The notes under the pieces are model-generated. The model ran no database searches. It was given only the letters and a program-made list of their open reading frames with translations, and was not told where the DNA came from. A stretch of DNA of 64,000 bases. Origin: JAJDOD01 sp039024895. Lineage in GTDB: Bacteria; Pseudomonadota; Alphaproteobacteria; Rhodobacterales; Rhodobacteraceae. The position numbers were made by a program, and so were the translations under genes. Below are positions 18,615-27,177 of the stretch, piece by piece. The stretch is taken from positions 94,031 to 158,030 of the forward strand of contig JBCCPJ010000006.1 of NCBI GenBank assembly GCA_039024895.1. The letters run 5' to 3'. Positions within the stretch are counted from its first letter, which is position 1, and each line of letters starts with the position of its first letter.

Positions 18615-19010
18615 ATGGCGGACACGATGCAATTCGATCTGGTATCGCCCGAGCGAAAGCTTGCGTCCGGGCAGGCCACATCTGTGCTTATCCCGGGCGC
18701 CGATGGCGACATGACGGCGATGCCCGATCATGCGCCCGTCGTTGCTACGCTACGACCTGGCGTTCTGGTCGTTGAGATGGATGGCGGCACGCAGGAATAT
18801 GCGGTAACCGGCGGTTTCGCCCAGATAACATCCGAGGGCACGAGTGTGCTCGCGGACGAGGCGCTTCCTAAGAGCGAAGTCTCGCCCGATCTCTTGGCGG
18901 AGCGTATTTCAGCGGCTGAAGCTCTGCGCGATAGCGCGGAGGGCGCTGCGCTGGACGATGCAGCAAAACGCGTCGCTGACCTTCAGGCGTTGCGCGACGC
19001 TGTAACCTAA
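18615..19010 (+). CDS. atpC: ATP synthase F1 subunit epsilon
   Basis: The epsilon subunit couples the shaft to the c-ring and can inhibit ATPase activity. The 131-residue protein has the beta-sandwich N-domain with FDLVSPERKL and MTAMPDHAPVVATLRPG, followed by a short helical C-terminal domain rich in alanine and aspartate. It closes the atpHAGDC operon. I see no clear intrinsic terminator in the following 140 bp. Confidence 0.95.
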   Translation: MADTMQFDLVSPERKLASGQATSVLIPGADGDMTAMPDHAPVVATLRPGVLVVEMDGGTQEYAVTGGFAQITSEGTSVLADEALPKSEVSPDLLAERISAAEALRDSAEGAALDDAAKRVADLQALRDAVT

Positions 19011-19154
19011 GCGCACCCACTTCCTTGAAAATCGGCCACGAGATACTCCGGGGCTCTTCCTTGTTTATGGGTGGATAGTTGCCGAAAATTAGCAACGTCA
19101 TAAAGCTGCCATAGTCGGAACGCACGTAGTGCTCTACCTTTAGCGCTCTATGGG

Positions 19155-19892
19155 ATGTCTGCCATGAACCGCTTCAAAACCTACGGCCTTGTCGGGCTAT
19201 GCGGCATCGGTGTTGTCGCCACAATTGATTCTGCGTTTGGACTTGGTGGCAGCGCTCTCCTTGCTGATATCTGCATGACCATTTTAGAGGGTGCGCCGCA
19301 AGACGGCGAAATGGCGGCGATGGATGATATGGATATGGAAGTGAAGCCCGTTCCGTTGATTGCACTAAGCCTCGCGGCAACGACGGCCGCCATCATTGCC
19401 CTTGCGAAAGATCACCAGCGCATAGCCATGGGCCGAGCTGAGCCAGACGATAAAGAGCGGGCGTCCATTTTGTCGGCCATGCTCGTTGTCGCGGCTGTTT
19501 CAGGCAGGACGACCCGGGAAGAGATGATGGACGTCTTTCGCATTGTCACAGGTCATGGCTTGAATGATGAACTTCTCGACTTGGCATATGCAAGATTTGC
19601 AACCCTTTCGCAGGAGGGTGCAATGCGATCGCGCTTGCCGCCCGTTTCCTCAAGCATCGGTCGCCGTCGAACCTTGGCAGCGGCAATGATGATCGGGTGC
19701 GTTGTGCGTCCGGCTACCGGTAACGTGCAGCGCGTTTTAGATCGTCTAGCTCAGGACATCGGGGCTGATGCCAACGACGTTTCTGAGGCTCGCCAAGCGT
19801 TAGATAATTGGCAAGAAGACTGTACGCCGTGCCATGGCGTATCACCTGTGACGCTTCTTCGCCACCGTCCCCTGACATTGATGCCCGCTTAA
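19155..19892 (+). CDS. Hypothetical protein with TerB-like helical region
   Basis: The 245-residue protein has a hydrophobic N-terminal segment (residues 9-28), a second one near residues 67-84, and then an all-helical region. The block SILSAMLVVAAVSGRTTREEMMDVF followed later by a similar block RTLAAAMMIGCVVRPATGNVQRVLDRLAQDIG looks like the helical repeat of TerB-type domains; this is described here by its two segments and not by a database match. One CxxC pair (CTPC) lies near the C-terminus. It is the first gene after the ATP synthase operon, about 145 bp downstream, and its function is unknown. Confidence 0.65.
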   Translation: MSAMNRFKTYGLVGLCGIGVVATIDSAFGLGGSALLADICMTILEGAPQDGEMAAMDDMDMEVKPVPLIALSLAATTAAIIALAKDHQRIAMGRAEPDDKERASILSAMLVVAAVSGRTTREEMMDVFRIVTGHGLNDELLDLAYARFATLSQEGAMRSRLPPVSSSIGRRRTLAAAMMIGCVVRPATGNVQRVLDRLAQDIGADANDVSEARQALDNWQEDCTPCHGVSPVTLLRHRPLTLMPA

Positions 19893-19978
19893 ATCAAAAG
19901 CGGTCGCCGATCCTGGGGGCCTCGACGCTTCTCACCATTTCGAGCGGGTATTCGAAATTCGACTGAGCGCGCACTAAT

Positions 19979-20566
19979 CTAAGCGCCTAGGGCGACTTTG
20001 AGTTTTGCGATCGCTGACTCCAAATCTTCCTGATACCTGATCCGGTCGGTGTACTCGCCATCCTCGTTGAAGAGCAGCACAGAGGCGGAGTGGTCCATGG
20101 TGTAATCGCCGCCTTCGAGTGGCACACGCGCGGCGTAAATGCGGAACGATTGCAGAGCCTTATCGACTTCTTCCTGGGAGCCAGTTACGCCCTGTGCGCC
20201 ATCCAGCCAGCCCACATAGTCTTCAAGGATTTCGGTCGTGTCGCGGTCGGGATCAACCGTGACGAAGTAGACGTCCATGTCCTTGGACGCCGGGAACTCT
20301 TCCTGCCATGTCAGAATGTCACCCAAGGTTGTCGGGCAGACATCGGGACAATGTGTGAAGCCAAAGAACACGGCTGTCGGTCCATTGGCCAGCGTGTCCT
20401 CGGTGAATGTCTCCCCGTCTGTTGTGGTTAGGGTGTATTCACCCCGCCCCAAGGTATCTAGGACGCTCGAGTCCATGCGAGGCTTGATGATGCCAACCCA
20501 CGCCAAGGCTGCCAAGTTAATGGCCACCAATCCCCACAACAACAAACGTAGCTTCTTTGGCGACAT
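19979..20566 (-). CDS. Sco1/SenC family copper chaperone for cytochrome c oxidase
   Basis: Sco proteins deliver copper to, or reduce the cysteines of, the CuA site of cytochrome oxidase. The 195-residue protein has an N-terminal membrane anchor (LLLWGLVAINLAALAWVG) and a thioredoxin-like domain with the copper-binding CPDVCP motif, VTVDPDRDT and the distal histidine in YTMDHSASV. I placed the start at MSPKK (20566) because GAAGGGAAC lies just upstream; an in-frame ATG at 20587 is less likely. It lies directly downstream of the PCuAC gene on the same strand, forming a CuA-assembly pair. Confidence 0.93.
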   Translation of the reverse strand: MSPKKLRLLLWGLVAINLAALAWVGIIKPRMDSSVLDTLGRGEYTLTTTDGETFTEDTLANGPTAVFFGFTHCPDVCPTTLGDILTWQEEFPASKDMDVYFVTVDPDRDTTEILEDYVGWLDGAQGVTGSQEEVDKALQSFRIYAARVPLEGGDYTMDHSASVLLFNEDGEYTDRIRYQEDLESAIAKLKVALGA

Positions 20567-20602
20567 TTCTGTTCCCTTCAGACCCACATTCCGCGGATCG
20601 CT

Positions 20603-21142
20603 TTAGGACCCGTGACCGGAATGATCCATGCTTTTCGCGCTCTTGCCCATGATCGCGAATGGTATGACAACGGTGCCCGCATTCTGGAACTCCAGCGTTC
20701 CCTCTACCATTTCGCCTTCTACAAGAGGCTCAGAGATTTCCATGAACATCAGATGATAACCGCCAGGTTTCAACTCCACAGTCTCACCTGCAGGGATCAC
20801 AAGTCCGTCAGCCAGCTCGCGCATCCTCATAGTGTCGCCGTCCATTTTCATTTCGTGGACTTCACCACGACCCGCGATAGGCGATGAAAAACCGATGAGA
20901 ACATCGTCCTCGCTGCCCACATTGGTGATTGAGAGAAACGCGCCTGCCACAGGCTGATTTGGCAGTGTGGCGCGCGCGAAAGCCGCTTTCAGCATCAGAT
21001 CGCCAACTGCGTGCTCCGCCATTTCCATTTTGGCTTCACCGTGGTCGGCGTGATCATGTTTCATTTCGCCAGTGGTCACGGGTCCAGCCAGCGACAGCGC
21101 GGCGAGGGTAAATGCGGGAAGAAGTGTTTTCATTATTTTCAT
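20603..21142 (-). CDS. Periplasmic copper chaperone PCu(A)C
   Basis: PCuAC binds Cu(I) and passes it to CuA, often with Sco. After a signal peptide (MKTLLPAFTLAALSLAGPV) the mature protein carries the family ligand pattern: HEM, a methionine about 10 residues later (MRMREL), and HLMFM. In addition there are a His/Met-rich N-terminal stretch (KHDHADHGEAKMEMAEH) and a C-terminal MDHSGHGS, either of which could bind extra copper. The start is the ATG at 21142 or 21133. The Sco gene follows after 36 bp, which supports the assignment. Confidence 0.92.
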   Translation of the reverse strand: MKIMKTLLPAFTLAALSLAGPVTTGEMKHDHADHGEAKMEMAEHAVGDLMLKAAFARATLPNQPVAGAFLSITNVGSEDDVLIGFSSPIAGRGEVHEMKMDGDTMRMRELADGLVIPAGETVELKPGGYHLMFMEISEPLVEGEMVEGTLEFQNAGTVVIPFAIMGKSAKSMDHSGHGS

Positions 21143-21238
21143 GAGTATATACCTAGCACCTGCTTTATTGCTGGCCATAAGTATCACACAAATTTTGGCG
21201 TCTTTGTGTCAGTCTTTCTGTCGCAAGCAAGCTCTCGC

Positions 21239-22270
21239 TCACGCCCCACGAACAGTATCAACCATGAGTTGAACGTTCGCAGGGTCGGCATCCGGTGTGA
21301 TGCCATGTCCCAAGTTGAAGATGTGAGGGCCATTAGAAAAAGCGTCAACGATCTTCCGCGTTGCCTGCACCAATTGCTCACCTCCCGTCACCATGTGAGA
21401 GGATGCCAAGTTACCCTGAACGCAGCCATTGACCTGAACATGCTCAGCGGCCCACACAGCATCAACCGAATTGTCCAACGCCACGCAATCCGCGCCGGTC
21501 GCTTCCGCAAACCCGATGTAGCGCTCGCCCGCCTCGCGCGGAAACGCAATAATCGGCACGGTTGGGTGCTTGGCCTTCAGCGCTTTGATGATGCGTTGGG
21601 CTGGCGCGAGGGCGTAGTCATCAAAATCCTGGCCTTGCAACGACCCGGCCCAGCTATCGAACAACTTGACGACCTCGGCTCCGGCATCGATTTGCGCTGA
21701 CAGATAGGCAATTGTCGCTTCCGACAGGCGCTCAATGATCGCGTCGAAAAGCGCGCGGTTCTCAGCCTTGAGTTTGTGCGCCGGAGCCTGATCTGGTGTG
21801 CCACGACCGGCGATCATATAGGTGGCAACCGTCCAGGGCATGCCCGCAAACCCGATAAGCGTTGTCTCATCAGGTAATTCCCGCGACAGGATACGAACGG
21901 TTTCATAGACCGGCGATAGATGCTCATGGATGTCATCGGCGCCTTTGAGGGCCGCAAAGTCCTCGGGTGTTTCAATCGTCGACAAGCGAGGGCCTTCGCC
22001 GGTCACAAACCAAAGATCATTTCCGAGAGCGTCTGGCACTAAAAGGATATCCGCAAACAGGATAGCGGCATCAAAGCCGTACCGCCGAATAGGTTGCAAT
22101 GTTACCTCAGCTGCCAGTTGCGGATTGTAGCAAAGGCTTAAAAAGTCGCCCGCTTCGGCACGCGTGGCGCGATACTCGGGCAGGTAACGGCCTGCCTGAC
22201 GCATCATCCAGATTGGCGGCACATCAAGCACCTCGTCAGCAAGTGCGCGCATCAACAACTTCTCTGACAT
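21239..22270 (-). CDS. hemE: Uroporphyrinogen decarboxylase
   Basis: HemE removes four carboxyl groups from uroporphyrinogen III to give coproporphyrinogen III. The N-terminal signature PPIWMMRQAGRYLPEYR is complete, the catalytic aspartate lies in FADILLVPDALG, and GFAGMPWTVATYM and FDSWAGSL are present. The length is 343 residues, standard. It is divergent from hemC with 73 bp between the two starts, so haem genes share this promoter region. Confidence 0.97.
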   Translation of the reverse strand: MSEKLLMRALADEVLDVPPIWMMRQAGRYLPEYRATRAEAGDFLSLCYNPQLAAEVTLQPIRRYGFDAAILFADILLVPDALGNDLWFVTGEGPRLSTIETPEDFAALKGADDIHEHLSPVYETVRILSRELPDETTLIGFAGMPWTVATYMIAGRGTPDQAPAHKLKAENRALFDAIIERLSEATIAYLSAQIDAGAEVVKLFDSWAGSLQGQDFDDYALAPAQRIIKALKAKHPTVPIIAFPREAGERYIGFAEATGADCVALDNSVDAVWAAEHVQVNGCVQGNLASSHMVTGGEQLVQATRKIVDAFSNGPHIFNLGHGITPDADPANVQLMVDTVRGA

Positions 22271-22343
22271 GAAGGGTCCTTCCTAGCTCCAAAACTGTCG
22301 TCCCAAGTAGACACTGCTTTGTCAACCGCGTAGAGCTATTGCC

Positions 22344-23282
22344 ATGAAGACACTGCTAAATCCCTCCCGTCCCCTCCGCATCGGAACACGAGGTTCACCA
22401 CTCGCACTCGCACAGGCGCACGAAACCCGCGCACGGCTGGCATCTGCGTTTGCCCTCGTGGAAGAGGCCTTTGAAATCGTCGTGATAAAAACCACGGGCG
22501 ATAAAGTGCTCGACCGACCTTTGAGTGAGATCGGCGGCAAGGGGCTCTTCACCAAGGAGATCGAAGAAGCCCTTCTTGATGAAAGCATCGATATTGCCGT
22601 CCACTCTATGAAGGACATGCCGGTTGACCAGCCGCATGGTCTTTCTCTGGACTGTTACTTGCCCCGCGAAGACGTGAGGGATGCCTTTTTGACCCTGGAT
22701 GGTGGCGCCTTGGCTGACCTGCCATTGGGCACGGTGGTCGGCACGTCGAGTCTTCGCCGAAAGTCGCAACTCCTGCACAAGCGCCCTGATCTGAAAATTG
22801 TGGAGTTTCGGGGCAATGTGCAAACTCGTTTGAAGAAGCTGCAAGACGGGGTCGCTACCGGAACATTCCTAGCGATGGCGGGGCTTCGACGGCTTGGACT
22901 GACGGATTTGCCGGTCAAAGCTATTCCAACCCATGAGATGTTGCCCGCTGTGGCGCAAGGCGCCATTGGTATAGAGCGCCGATCGAATGATGCCCGTGTT
23001 GCGGAGATGCTTGAGGCAATTTGCGATCGCGACACAGTTGCGCGTCTGAAAGCCGAGCGCGCCTTTCTGAAAGCGTTGGACGGGTCTTGCCAAACTCCAA
23101 TTGCCGGGCTTGCTGAGTTATCAGACGCGTCAGTTACGCTTCGCGGTGAAATTCTCAGGACAGATGGGAGTGAGGCCGTGACCGGACAATTGGAAGGTGG
23201 CCTAGACGACGGTGTCGAAATGGGACGCGCGCTCGCAGCGGATTTGCTGACACGCGCTGGTCCAGGCTTTCTCACCCATTAG
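22344..23282 (+). CDS. hemC: Hydroxymethylbilane synthase (porphobilinogen deaminase)
   Basis: HemC joins four porphobilinogen units into hydroxymethylbilane. The N-terminus has IGTRGSPLALAQ; HSMKDMP and the arginine-rich GTSSLRRKSQL loop bind substrate acidic groups; and the cysteine in LDGSCQTPI holds the dipyrromethane cofactor. The 312-residue length is normal. The gene ends 4 bp before the first PhaR-type palindrome, so the hemC 3' end adjoins the phaR promoter. Confidence 0.97.
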   Translation: MKTLLNPSRPLRIGTRGSPLALAQAHETRARLASAFALVEEAFEIVVIKTTGDKVLDRPLSEIGGKGLFTKEIEEALLDESIDIAVHSMKDMPVDQPHGLSLDCYLPREDVRDAFLTLDGGALADLPLGTVVGTSSLRRKSQLLHKRPDLKIVEFRGNVQTRLKKLQDGVATGTFLAMAGLRRLGLTDLPVKAIPTHEMLPAVAQGAIGIERRSNDARVAEMLEAICDRDTVARLKAERAFLKALDGSCQTPIAGLAELSDASVTLRGEILRTDGSEAVTGQLEGGLDDGVEMGRALAADLLTRAGPGFLTH

Positions 23283-23286
23283 TATG

Positions 23287-23359
23287 CTGCAGTGCAGCAT
23301 TCTTATGCTGCGCAGAAAGTCTTTGATTTTATTGCGCCTTCGCATAAGCTGCATCGCAG
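23287..23359 (+). promoter_or_regulatory. Cluster of PhaR-type operators upstream of phaR
   Basis: Three inverted repeats lie in the 99 bp between hemC and phaR. CTGC-AGT-GCAG is at 23287-23297, inside a perfect 17-bp palindrome at 23284-23300. CTGCGCAG with no spacer is at 23308-23315. CTGC-ATC-GCAG is at 23349-23359, 22 bp before the phaR ATG. Work on Rhodobacter and Paracoccus PhaR, as I recall it, gives CTGC-N3-4-GCAG as the binding site. The most direct reading is autorepression of phaR. Confidence 0.72.
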
Positions 23360-23381
23360 AAACTAGTCGGCGGAGATAAGC

Positions 23382-23933
23382 ATGGCTGAGACCCTTTTGA
23401 TCAAGCGCTATGCGAGCCGGCGGCTATACAACACCGAGACCTCAGACTACGTGACCTTGGAAGATATTGCCGGTTTCATTCGGGATGGCCGTGATGTTCA
23501 GATTGTTGATCTGAAGTCGGGTGATGATCTGACGCGGCAATACTTTCTCCAAATCGTCGCCGAACACGAAAGCCGTGGGGAAAATGTCCTGCCGCTGGAT
23601 GTGCTGACAGATCTTGTTCGCTCCTACACAACCCAGGCCCAATCGGTGGTTCCGCAGTTTCTTGCGATGAGCTTTGACATGCTGCGCGAAGGTCAGTCGA
23701 AGATGCTGGATCGCATGACAAACCCGATGTCTGCCATGCCAGGCTACGATGCAATGCGCGCCCAACAAGAAGCTTTTTTGAATGCGATGACCGGCGGTTT
23801 GGGCAAGGGCTGGTCGGGGCCGGGCGAAGATGACGGTGACGAGTCTGGCACGGACTCGAACCTTGACGAAATCCGCGCGCAACTTGCGGCTATGCAAGAG
23901 CAGCTATCTAAAATGGGCGATAAAAAGTCGTAA
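23382..23933 (+). CDS. phaR: Polyhydroxyalkanoate synthesis repressor PhaR
   Basis: PhaR represses phasin and other PHA genes and is released by binding to PHA granules. The N-terminal DNA-binding domain is canonical: LLIKRYASRRLYNTETSDYVTLEDI, the family hallmark, followed by the PHB accumulation regulatory domain with TRQYFLQIVAEHE. The C-terminal third is acidic and glutamine-rich, ending in a short helical segment. The start follows GGAGATAAGC. The promoter holds several CTGC/GCAG dyads that match the recalled PhaR site. No phaC, phaP or phaZ gene lies within this window. Confidence 0.93.
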   Translation: MAETLLIKRYASRRLYNTETSDYVTLEDIAGFIRDGRDVQIVDLKSGDDLTRQYFLQIVAEHESRGENVLPLDVLTDLVRSYTTQAQSVVPQFLAMSFDMLREGQSKMLDRMTNPMSAMPGYDAMRAQQEAFLNAMTGGLGKGWSGPGEDDGDESGTDSNLDEIRAQLAAMQEQLSKMGDKKS

Positions 23934-23957
23934 CAGGTGACCACCATACGCCACGCT

Positions 23958-25592
23958 CTAGCGGAAGATTTGCCGCACTGTATCTGCCATTAACTGGACC
24001 ATCATCGGGTCGGAGACGTAGCCCGACTCCGGTAAGTTGCGCGCCGATTGATACCGGCGGATCGCGCGCCTTGTATCGCCGTCGAACACGCCATCCACAG
24101 CACCGGGACGCAAACCAAGGCCGTTGAGACGCGCTTCGATTATCCGCCGTGTGGCTTGGTTCATATTCATGGCGGCCTCTTCGCGCGCTGCGCCAGAGAA
24201 TTGCTGCTGCCGCTGCAATTCAACGATCCGTGCCTGGGCTTCCTCGCGAAACGCGCCCGCAGGCGATTCCACAAGATACCGTTCGTAAGCTCCCGGCGTG
24301 TTCTTGGCGGTCGCTTGATCCCAAAGCGCACGATCCGCCTGATTGGCACGCGTGCGTTTTTGATCCTCGATAGCAGCCAAACGGTCAGTCGCCACTTCCG
24401 CAAACTCACCATCCGGGAAGCGTTTCAGATAGGCCCGAAGGCCCGCTTCGTCGCTGCGCGATCCTGTTTCCGCCCAAAAGGCAAGGTCTTGCGACAGCCG
24501 TTCCTGGCGGCGTTTTTCTGCTTCTGCTTCCAACTCGGCAGCTCGGCGACTTGCTTGTTCATTCAACAGATTGATTTCATCGCGCGACATGTACCCGCTC
24601 GCCAAAGCGTTTTGCGTTCGTTGCCATGCACCGATTGCACGTCGCGTGCCGGGGCCGAAAATGCCATCTATGCCGCGCGTGTCAAAACCGAGAAGCGACA
24701 AATCCCGTTGGATGCTGCGCCGCGCTGCACGGTTGAGATCCAGCGATTGCTCAGCTCGTTCTGCGCGCGCCTCCGGTGTATCAACGAGCGCGGCAATTCG
24801 GCTCTGCGCCATGTCAACAAAAGCGCCGCGCGGATGAGCAGCGACATAGCACTCATAAGCTTCAACCGTGTTATCACCGCTTGCCGCGCGCCAATCGCGA
24901 ATATCGTCCAACCTGTTATTCGCAGTTTGGGGTTGTGGCGTTCGACCAGACATCAGCACGAGTGTGTCAGGCGCATATCCCATGATGTCCACGGGACCCT
25001 GGCGGGCCGCTCCCACAAAGGGCCGCCCAGGTTGAGCCAGATGGCGCTCTACAAGAGCTGTTGCGTCGCGCGGAGTACCAGTGATGACCGTAACGCCTTG
25101 GGGAATATCCAACGTGCCAATACCTAAGCTACGGCCCCGATCGAGGGCGACATCGGCCTCGTCCGTTGCGAGGATCAAAACAGCCTTGCCCGGCTGACGT
25201 CCAAGTACGGCAAATATGCCAGACATAGGCAGCGCTTCAGTATGGAGCGTGGAAAGGGGGCCCGGATTGGCATCAACCGGGAGGAAATAAGTCTCTGTAT
25301 CTGTTCTCAAAAACCGTCCGGTGAGAAAGATCAGCATGCTTTCCGCTTGAACGGCTTGTTGCTCAAACCCGCTGAGAAAATTCAACAGCTCCCGCTGAGT
25401 TGCGTTTTGAAGGTACTGGACCTCCATGCCGTTGCGTCGCAATTCAGATGAGGCGGCGGAAACTTCGGTTCCTCGCCGCACATCGGCGAAGCGATCATAC
25501 TCTTCATTGGCAACGATAAACCCGACCGATTGCGCCCAACCCGATACTGGTAGGAACATCGCTAGAGCCGCGATCCATGTAAGCAGTCGCAT
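23958..25592 (-). CDS. Secreted caspase-fold protein, apparently catalytically dead, with two peptidoglycan-binding domains
   Basis: The start at 25592 begins a signal peptide (MRLLTWIAALAMFLPVSGWAQ). Residues 20-240 look like a caspase/metacaspase p20 fold: the first strand VGFIVANEEYD, then ELRRNGMEVQYLQNATQRELLNFL. However, where active members have the histidine-glycine dyad, this protein reads LIFLTGRFL, and the cysteine strand reads LILATDEADV, so both catalytic residues seem absent. Two PG_binding_1-like repeats follow: IQRDLSLLGFDTRGIDGIFGPGTRRAI near residue 290 and IEARLNGLGLRPGAVDGVFDGDTRRAI near residue 495. A charged helical segment lies between them. It is downstream of lpd on the same strand with 104 bp between. 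Its role is unknown; a wall-associated structural or sensing protein is an inference. Confidence 0.8.
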   Translation of the reverse strand: MRLLTWIAALAMFLPVSGWAQSVGFIVANEEYDRFADVRRGTEVSAASSELRRNGMEVQYLQNATQRELLNFLSGFEQQAVQAESMLIFLTGRFLRTDTETYFLPVDANPGPLSTLHTEALPMSGIFAVLGRQPGKAVLILATDEADVALDRGRSLGIGTLDIPQGVTVITGTPRDATALVERHLAQPGRPFVGAARQGPVDIMGYAPDTLVLMSGRTPQPQTANNRLDDIRDWRAASGDNTVEAYECYVAAHPRGAFVDMAQSRIAALVDTPEARAERAEQSLDLNRAARRSIQRDLSLLGFDTRGIDGIFGPGTRRAIGAWQRTQNALASGYMSRDEINLLNEQASRRAAELEAEAEKRRQERLSQDLAFWAETGSRSDEAGLRAYLKRFPDGEFAEVATDRLAAIEDQKRTRANQADRALWDQATAKNTPGAYERYLVESPAGAFREEAQARIVELQRQQQFSGAAREEAAMNMNQATRRIIEARLNGLGLRPGAVDGVFDGDTRRAIRRYQSARNLPESGYVSDPMMVQLMADTVRQIFR

Positions 25593-25696
25593 AGTATCCT
25601 CCCGAGCAACCTCCTCCACCCTAATGAAGAAAAAAGCGCCTCAAAAGGGGAAGATTGCTGTAACGGCTGCAGGCTGGGGCTGCCGACCCAAGGAGG

Positions 25697-27085
25697 TTAG
25701 CTGTGGATCGGTCCGTCGCCGCATGCGAGTGCGGCTTCGCGGACCGCCTCGGAATAGGTGGGGTGCGCGTGGCATGTGCGCGCCAAGTCTTCAGCTGCGG
25801 CCCCGAATTCCATCGCAACGCAAATCTCGTGGATCAGATCGCCAGCCATTGGACCGACGATATGTGCTCCAAGGATGCGATCGGTTTCTCTGTCTGCGAG
25901 GATTTTGACGAAGCCCTCGGCGGCATGATTTGCCTTCGCGCGACCGTTGCCCATGAAGGAAAATTTGCCAGCTTTATAGGCCTTTCCGGCCTCTTGCAGT
26001 TCTTCTTCCGTGTGACCGACATTGGCCACTTCCGGATGCGTATAGATCACGCCGGGAATGACGCCGTAATTCACGTGGCCTGCCTGGCCCGCGATAGTCT
26101 CGGCGACCGCCATGCCTTCGTCTTCCGCCTTGTGGGCGAGCATTGGCCCAGCAATAGCGTCGCCGATTGCGTAGACGCCGTTGAGATTTGTTCGCCAATG
26201 GGCATCCGTCACCACTTGGCCGCGTTCGGTTTTCTCTATGCCGAGCGCTTCGAGACCGAGCCCGTCAGTGAAGGGCTTTCGGCCTGTCGCCACCAGAACC
26301 GTATCGGCCTCCATGACGTGTTCGCTGTCATCCTTGCGCAGTTTATAAGTGACCTTGGCCTTGTTCTTGGCCGTCTCCACACCCTGAACAGCGGCGCCCA
26401 TGACGAAGTTAAGCCCTTGTTTCTTCAATATCCTTTGGAAGGTTTTCTGGACTTCCCCGTCCATCCCCGGTGTGATGACGTCAAGGAACTCGACCACGGT
26501 CACATCGCTGCCGAGGCGGCTATAGACGCTGCCGAGTTCAAGGCCGATGACGCCCGCACCAATCACAACTAAGCTCTTGGGAATCTTGCCCAATTCCAGC
26601 GCACCTGTTGAGGTGACCACCATCTTCTCGTCCACCTCGACGCCCGGCAGGGAAGACGCTTCGGAGCCCGTGGCGATGACGATGTTCTTTGCTTCGTGCA
26701 CCTCATCGCCGACCTTGACCTTGCCGGCTTCGGGAATGCTGCCCCAGCCTTTCAGCCAGTCGATTTTGTTTTTCTTGAACAGGAATTCGACGCCTTTCGT
26801 ATTAGCGCCGATGGTCTCGTCCTTATAGGCAAGCATTTGATTCCAGTCGACTTTCGGCTTTGGCACAGTGATGCCCATCTTGCCGAAATTCTCCTCCGCC
26901 TCGTGAACCATTTCGGTCGCGTGGAGGAGCGCCTTGGAGGGGATACAGCCCACATTGAGACAGGTGCCGCCCAGAGTGTCGCGCCCTTCGACACAGGCCG
27001 TCTTGAGGCCCAGTTGCGCGCAACGGATGGCGCAGACATAGCCGCCGGGGCCGCTTCCGATTACAATGACGTCATAGCTCGCCAT
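25697..27085 (-). CDS. lpd: Dihydrolipoamide dehydrogenase (E3)
   Basis: The E3 flavoprotein re-oxidises dihydrolipoamide in 2-oxo-acid dehydrogenase complexes with NAD+. The FAD loop VIGSGPGGYVCAIRCA, the redox-active disulfide GGTCLNVGCIPSKALL, the NAD loop VIGAGVIGLELGSVY, and the C-terminal HAHPTYSEAV with the catalytic histidine-glutamate pair are all visible. The length is 462 residues, standard. It is the last TCA-related gene of the suc-odh minus-strand operon, separated from odhB by a frameshifted membrane-protein gene and an 11-bp repeat array. Confidence 0.97.
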   Translation of the reverse strand: MASYDVIVIGSGPGGYVCAIRCAQLGLKTACVEGRDTLGGTCLNVGCIPSKALLHATEMVHEAEENFGKMGITVPKPKVDWNQMLAYKDETIGANTKGVEFLFKKNKIDWLKGWGSIPEAGKVKVGDEVHEAKNIVIATGSEASSLPGVEVDEKMVVTSTGALELGKIPKSLVVIGAGVIGLELGSVYSRLGSDVTVVEFLDVITPGMDGEVQKTFQRILKKQGLNFVMGAAVQGVETAKNKAKVTYKLRKDDSEHVMEADTVLVATGRKPFTDGLGLEALGIEKTERGQVVTDAHWRTNLNGVYAIGDAIAGPMLAHKAEDEGMAVAETIAGQAGHVNYGVIPGVIYTHPEVANVGHTEEELQEAGKAYKAGKFSFMGNGRAKANHAAEGFVKILADRETDRILGAHIVGPMAGDLIHEICVAMEFGAAAEDLARTCHAHPTYSEAVREAALACGDGPIHS

Positions 27086-27109
27086 GGTGTGATGTTCCCT
27101 TTTTGTGCG

Positions 27110-27160
27110 ACGTCGGTATCACGTCGGTATTATGTCGGCTCTGCGTCGGTGTCCCGACGC
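27110..27160 (-). repeat. 11-bp tandem repeat array upstream of lpd
   Basis: Four consecutive 11-bp units read on the plus strand: ACGTCGGTATC (27110), ACGTCGGTATT (27121), ATGTCGGCTCT (27132) and GCGTCGGTGTC (27143). The last unit pairs with the following CCGACGC to form a 7-bp hairpin. The array lies 25-75 bp upstream of the lpd start. A more degenerate array with the same period occurs at 46920-46963. Confidence 0.75.
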
Positions 27161-27177
27161 AGAACTCCTAGGTCAGC

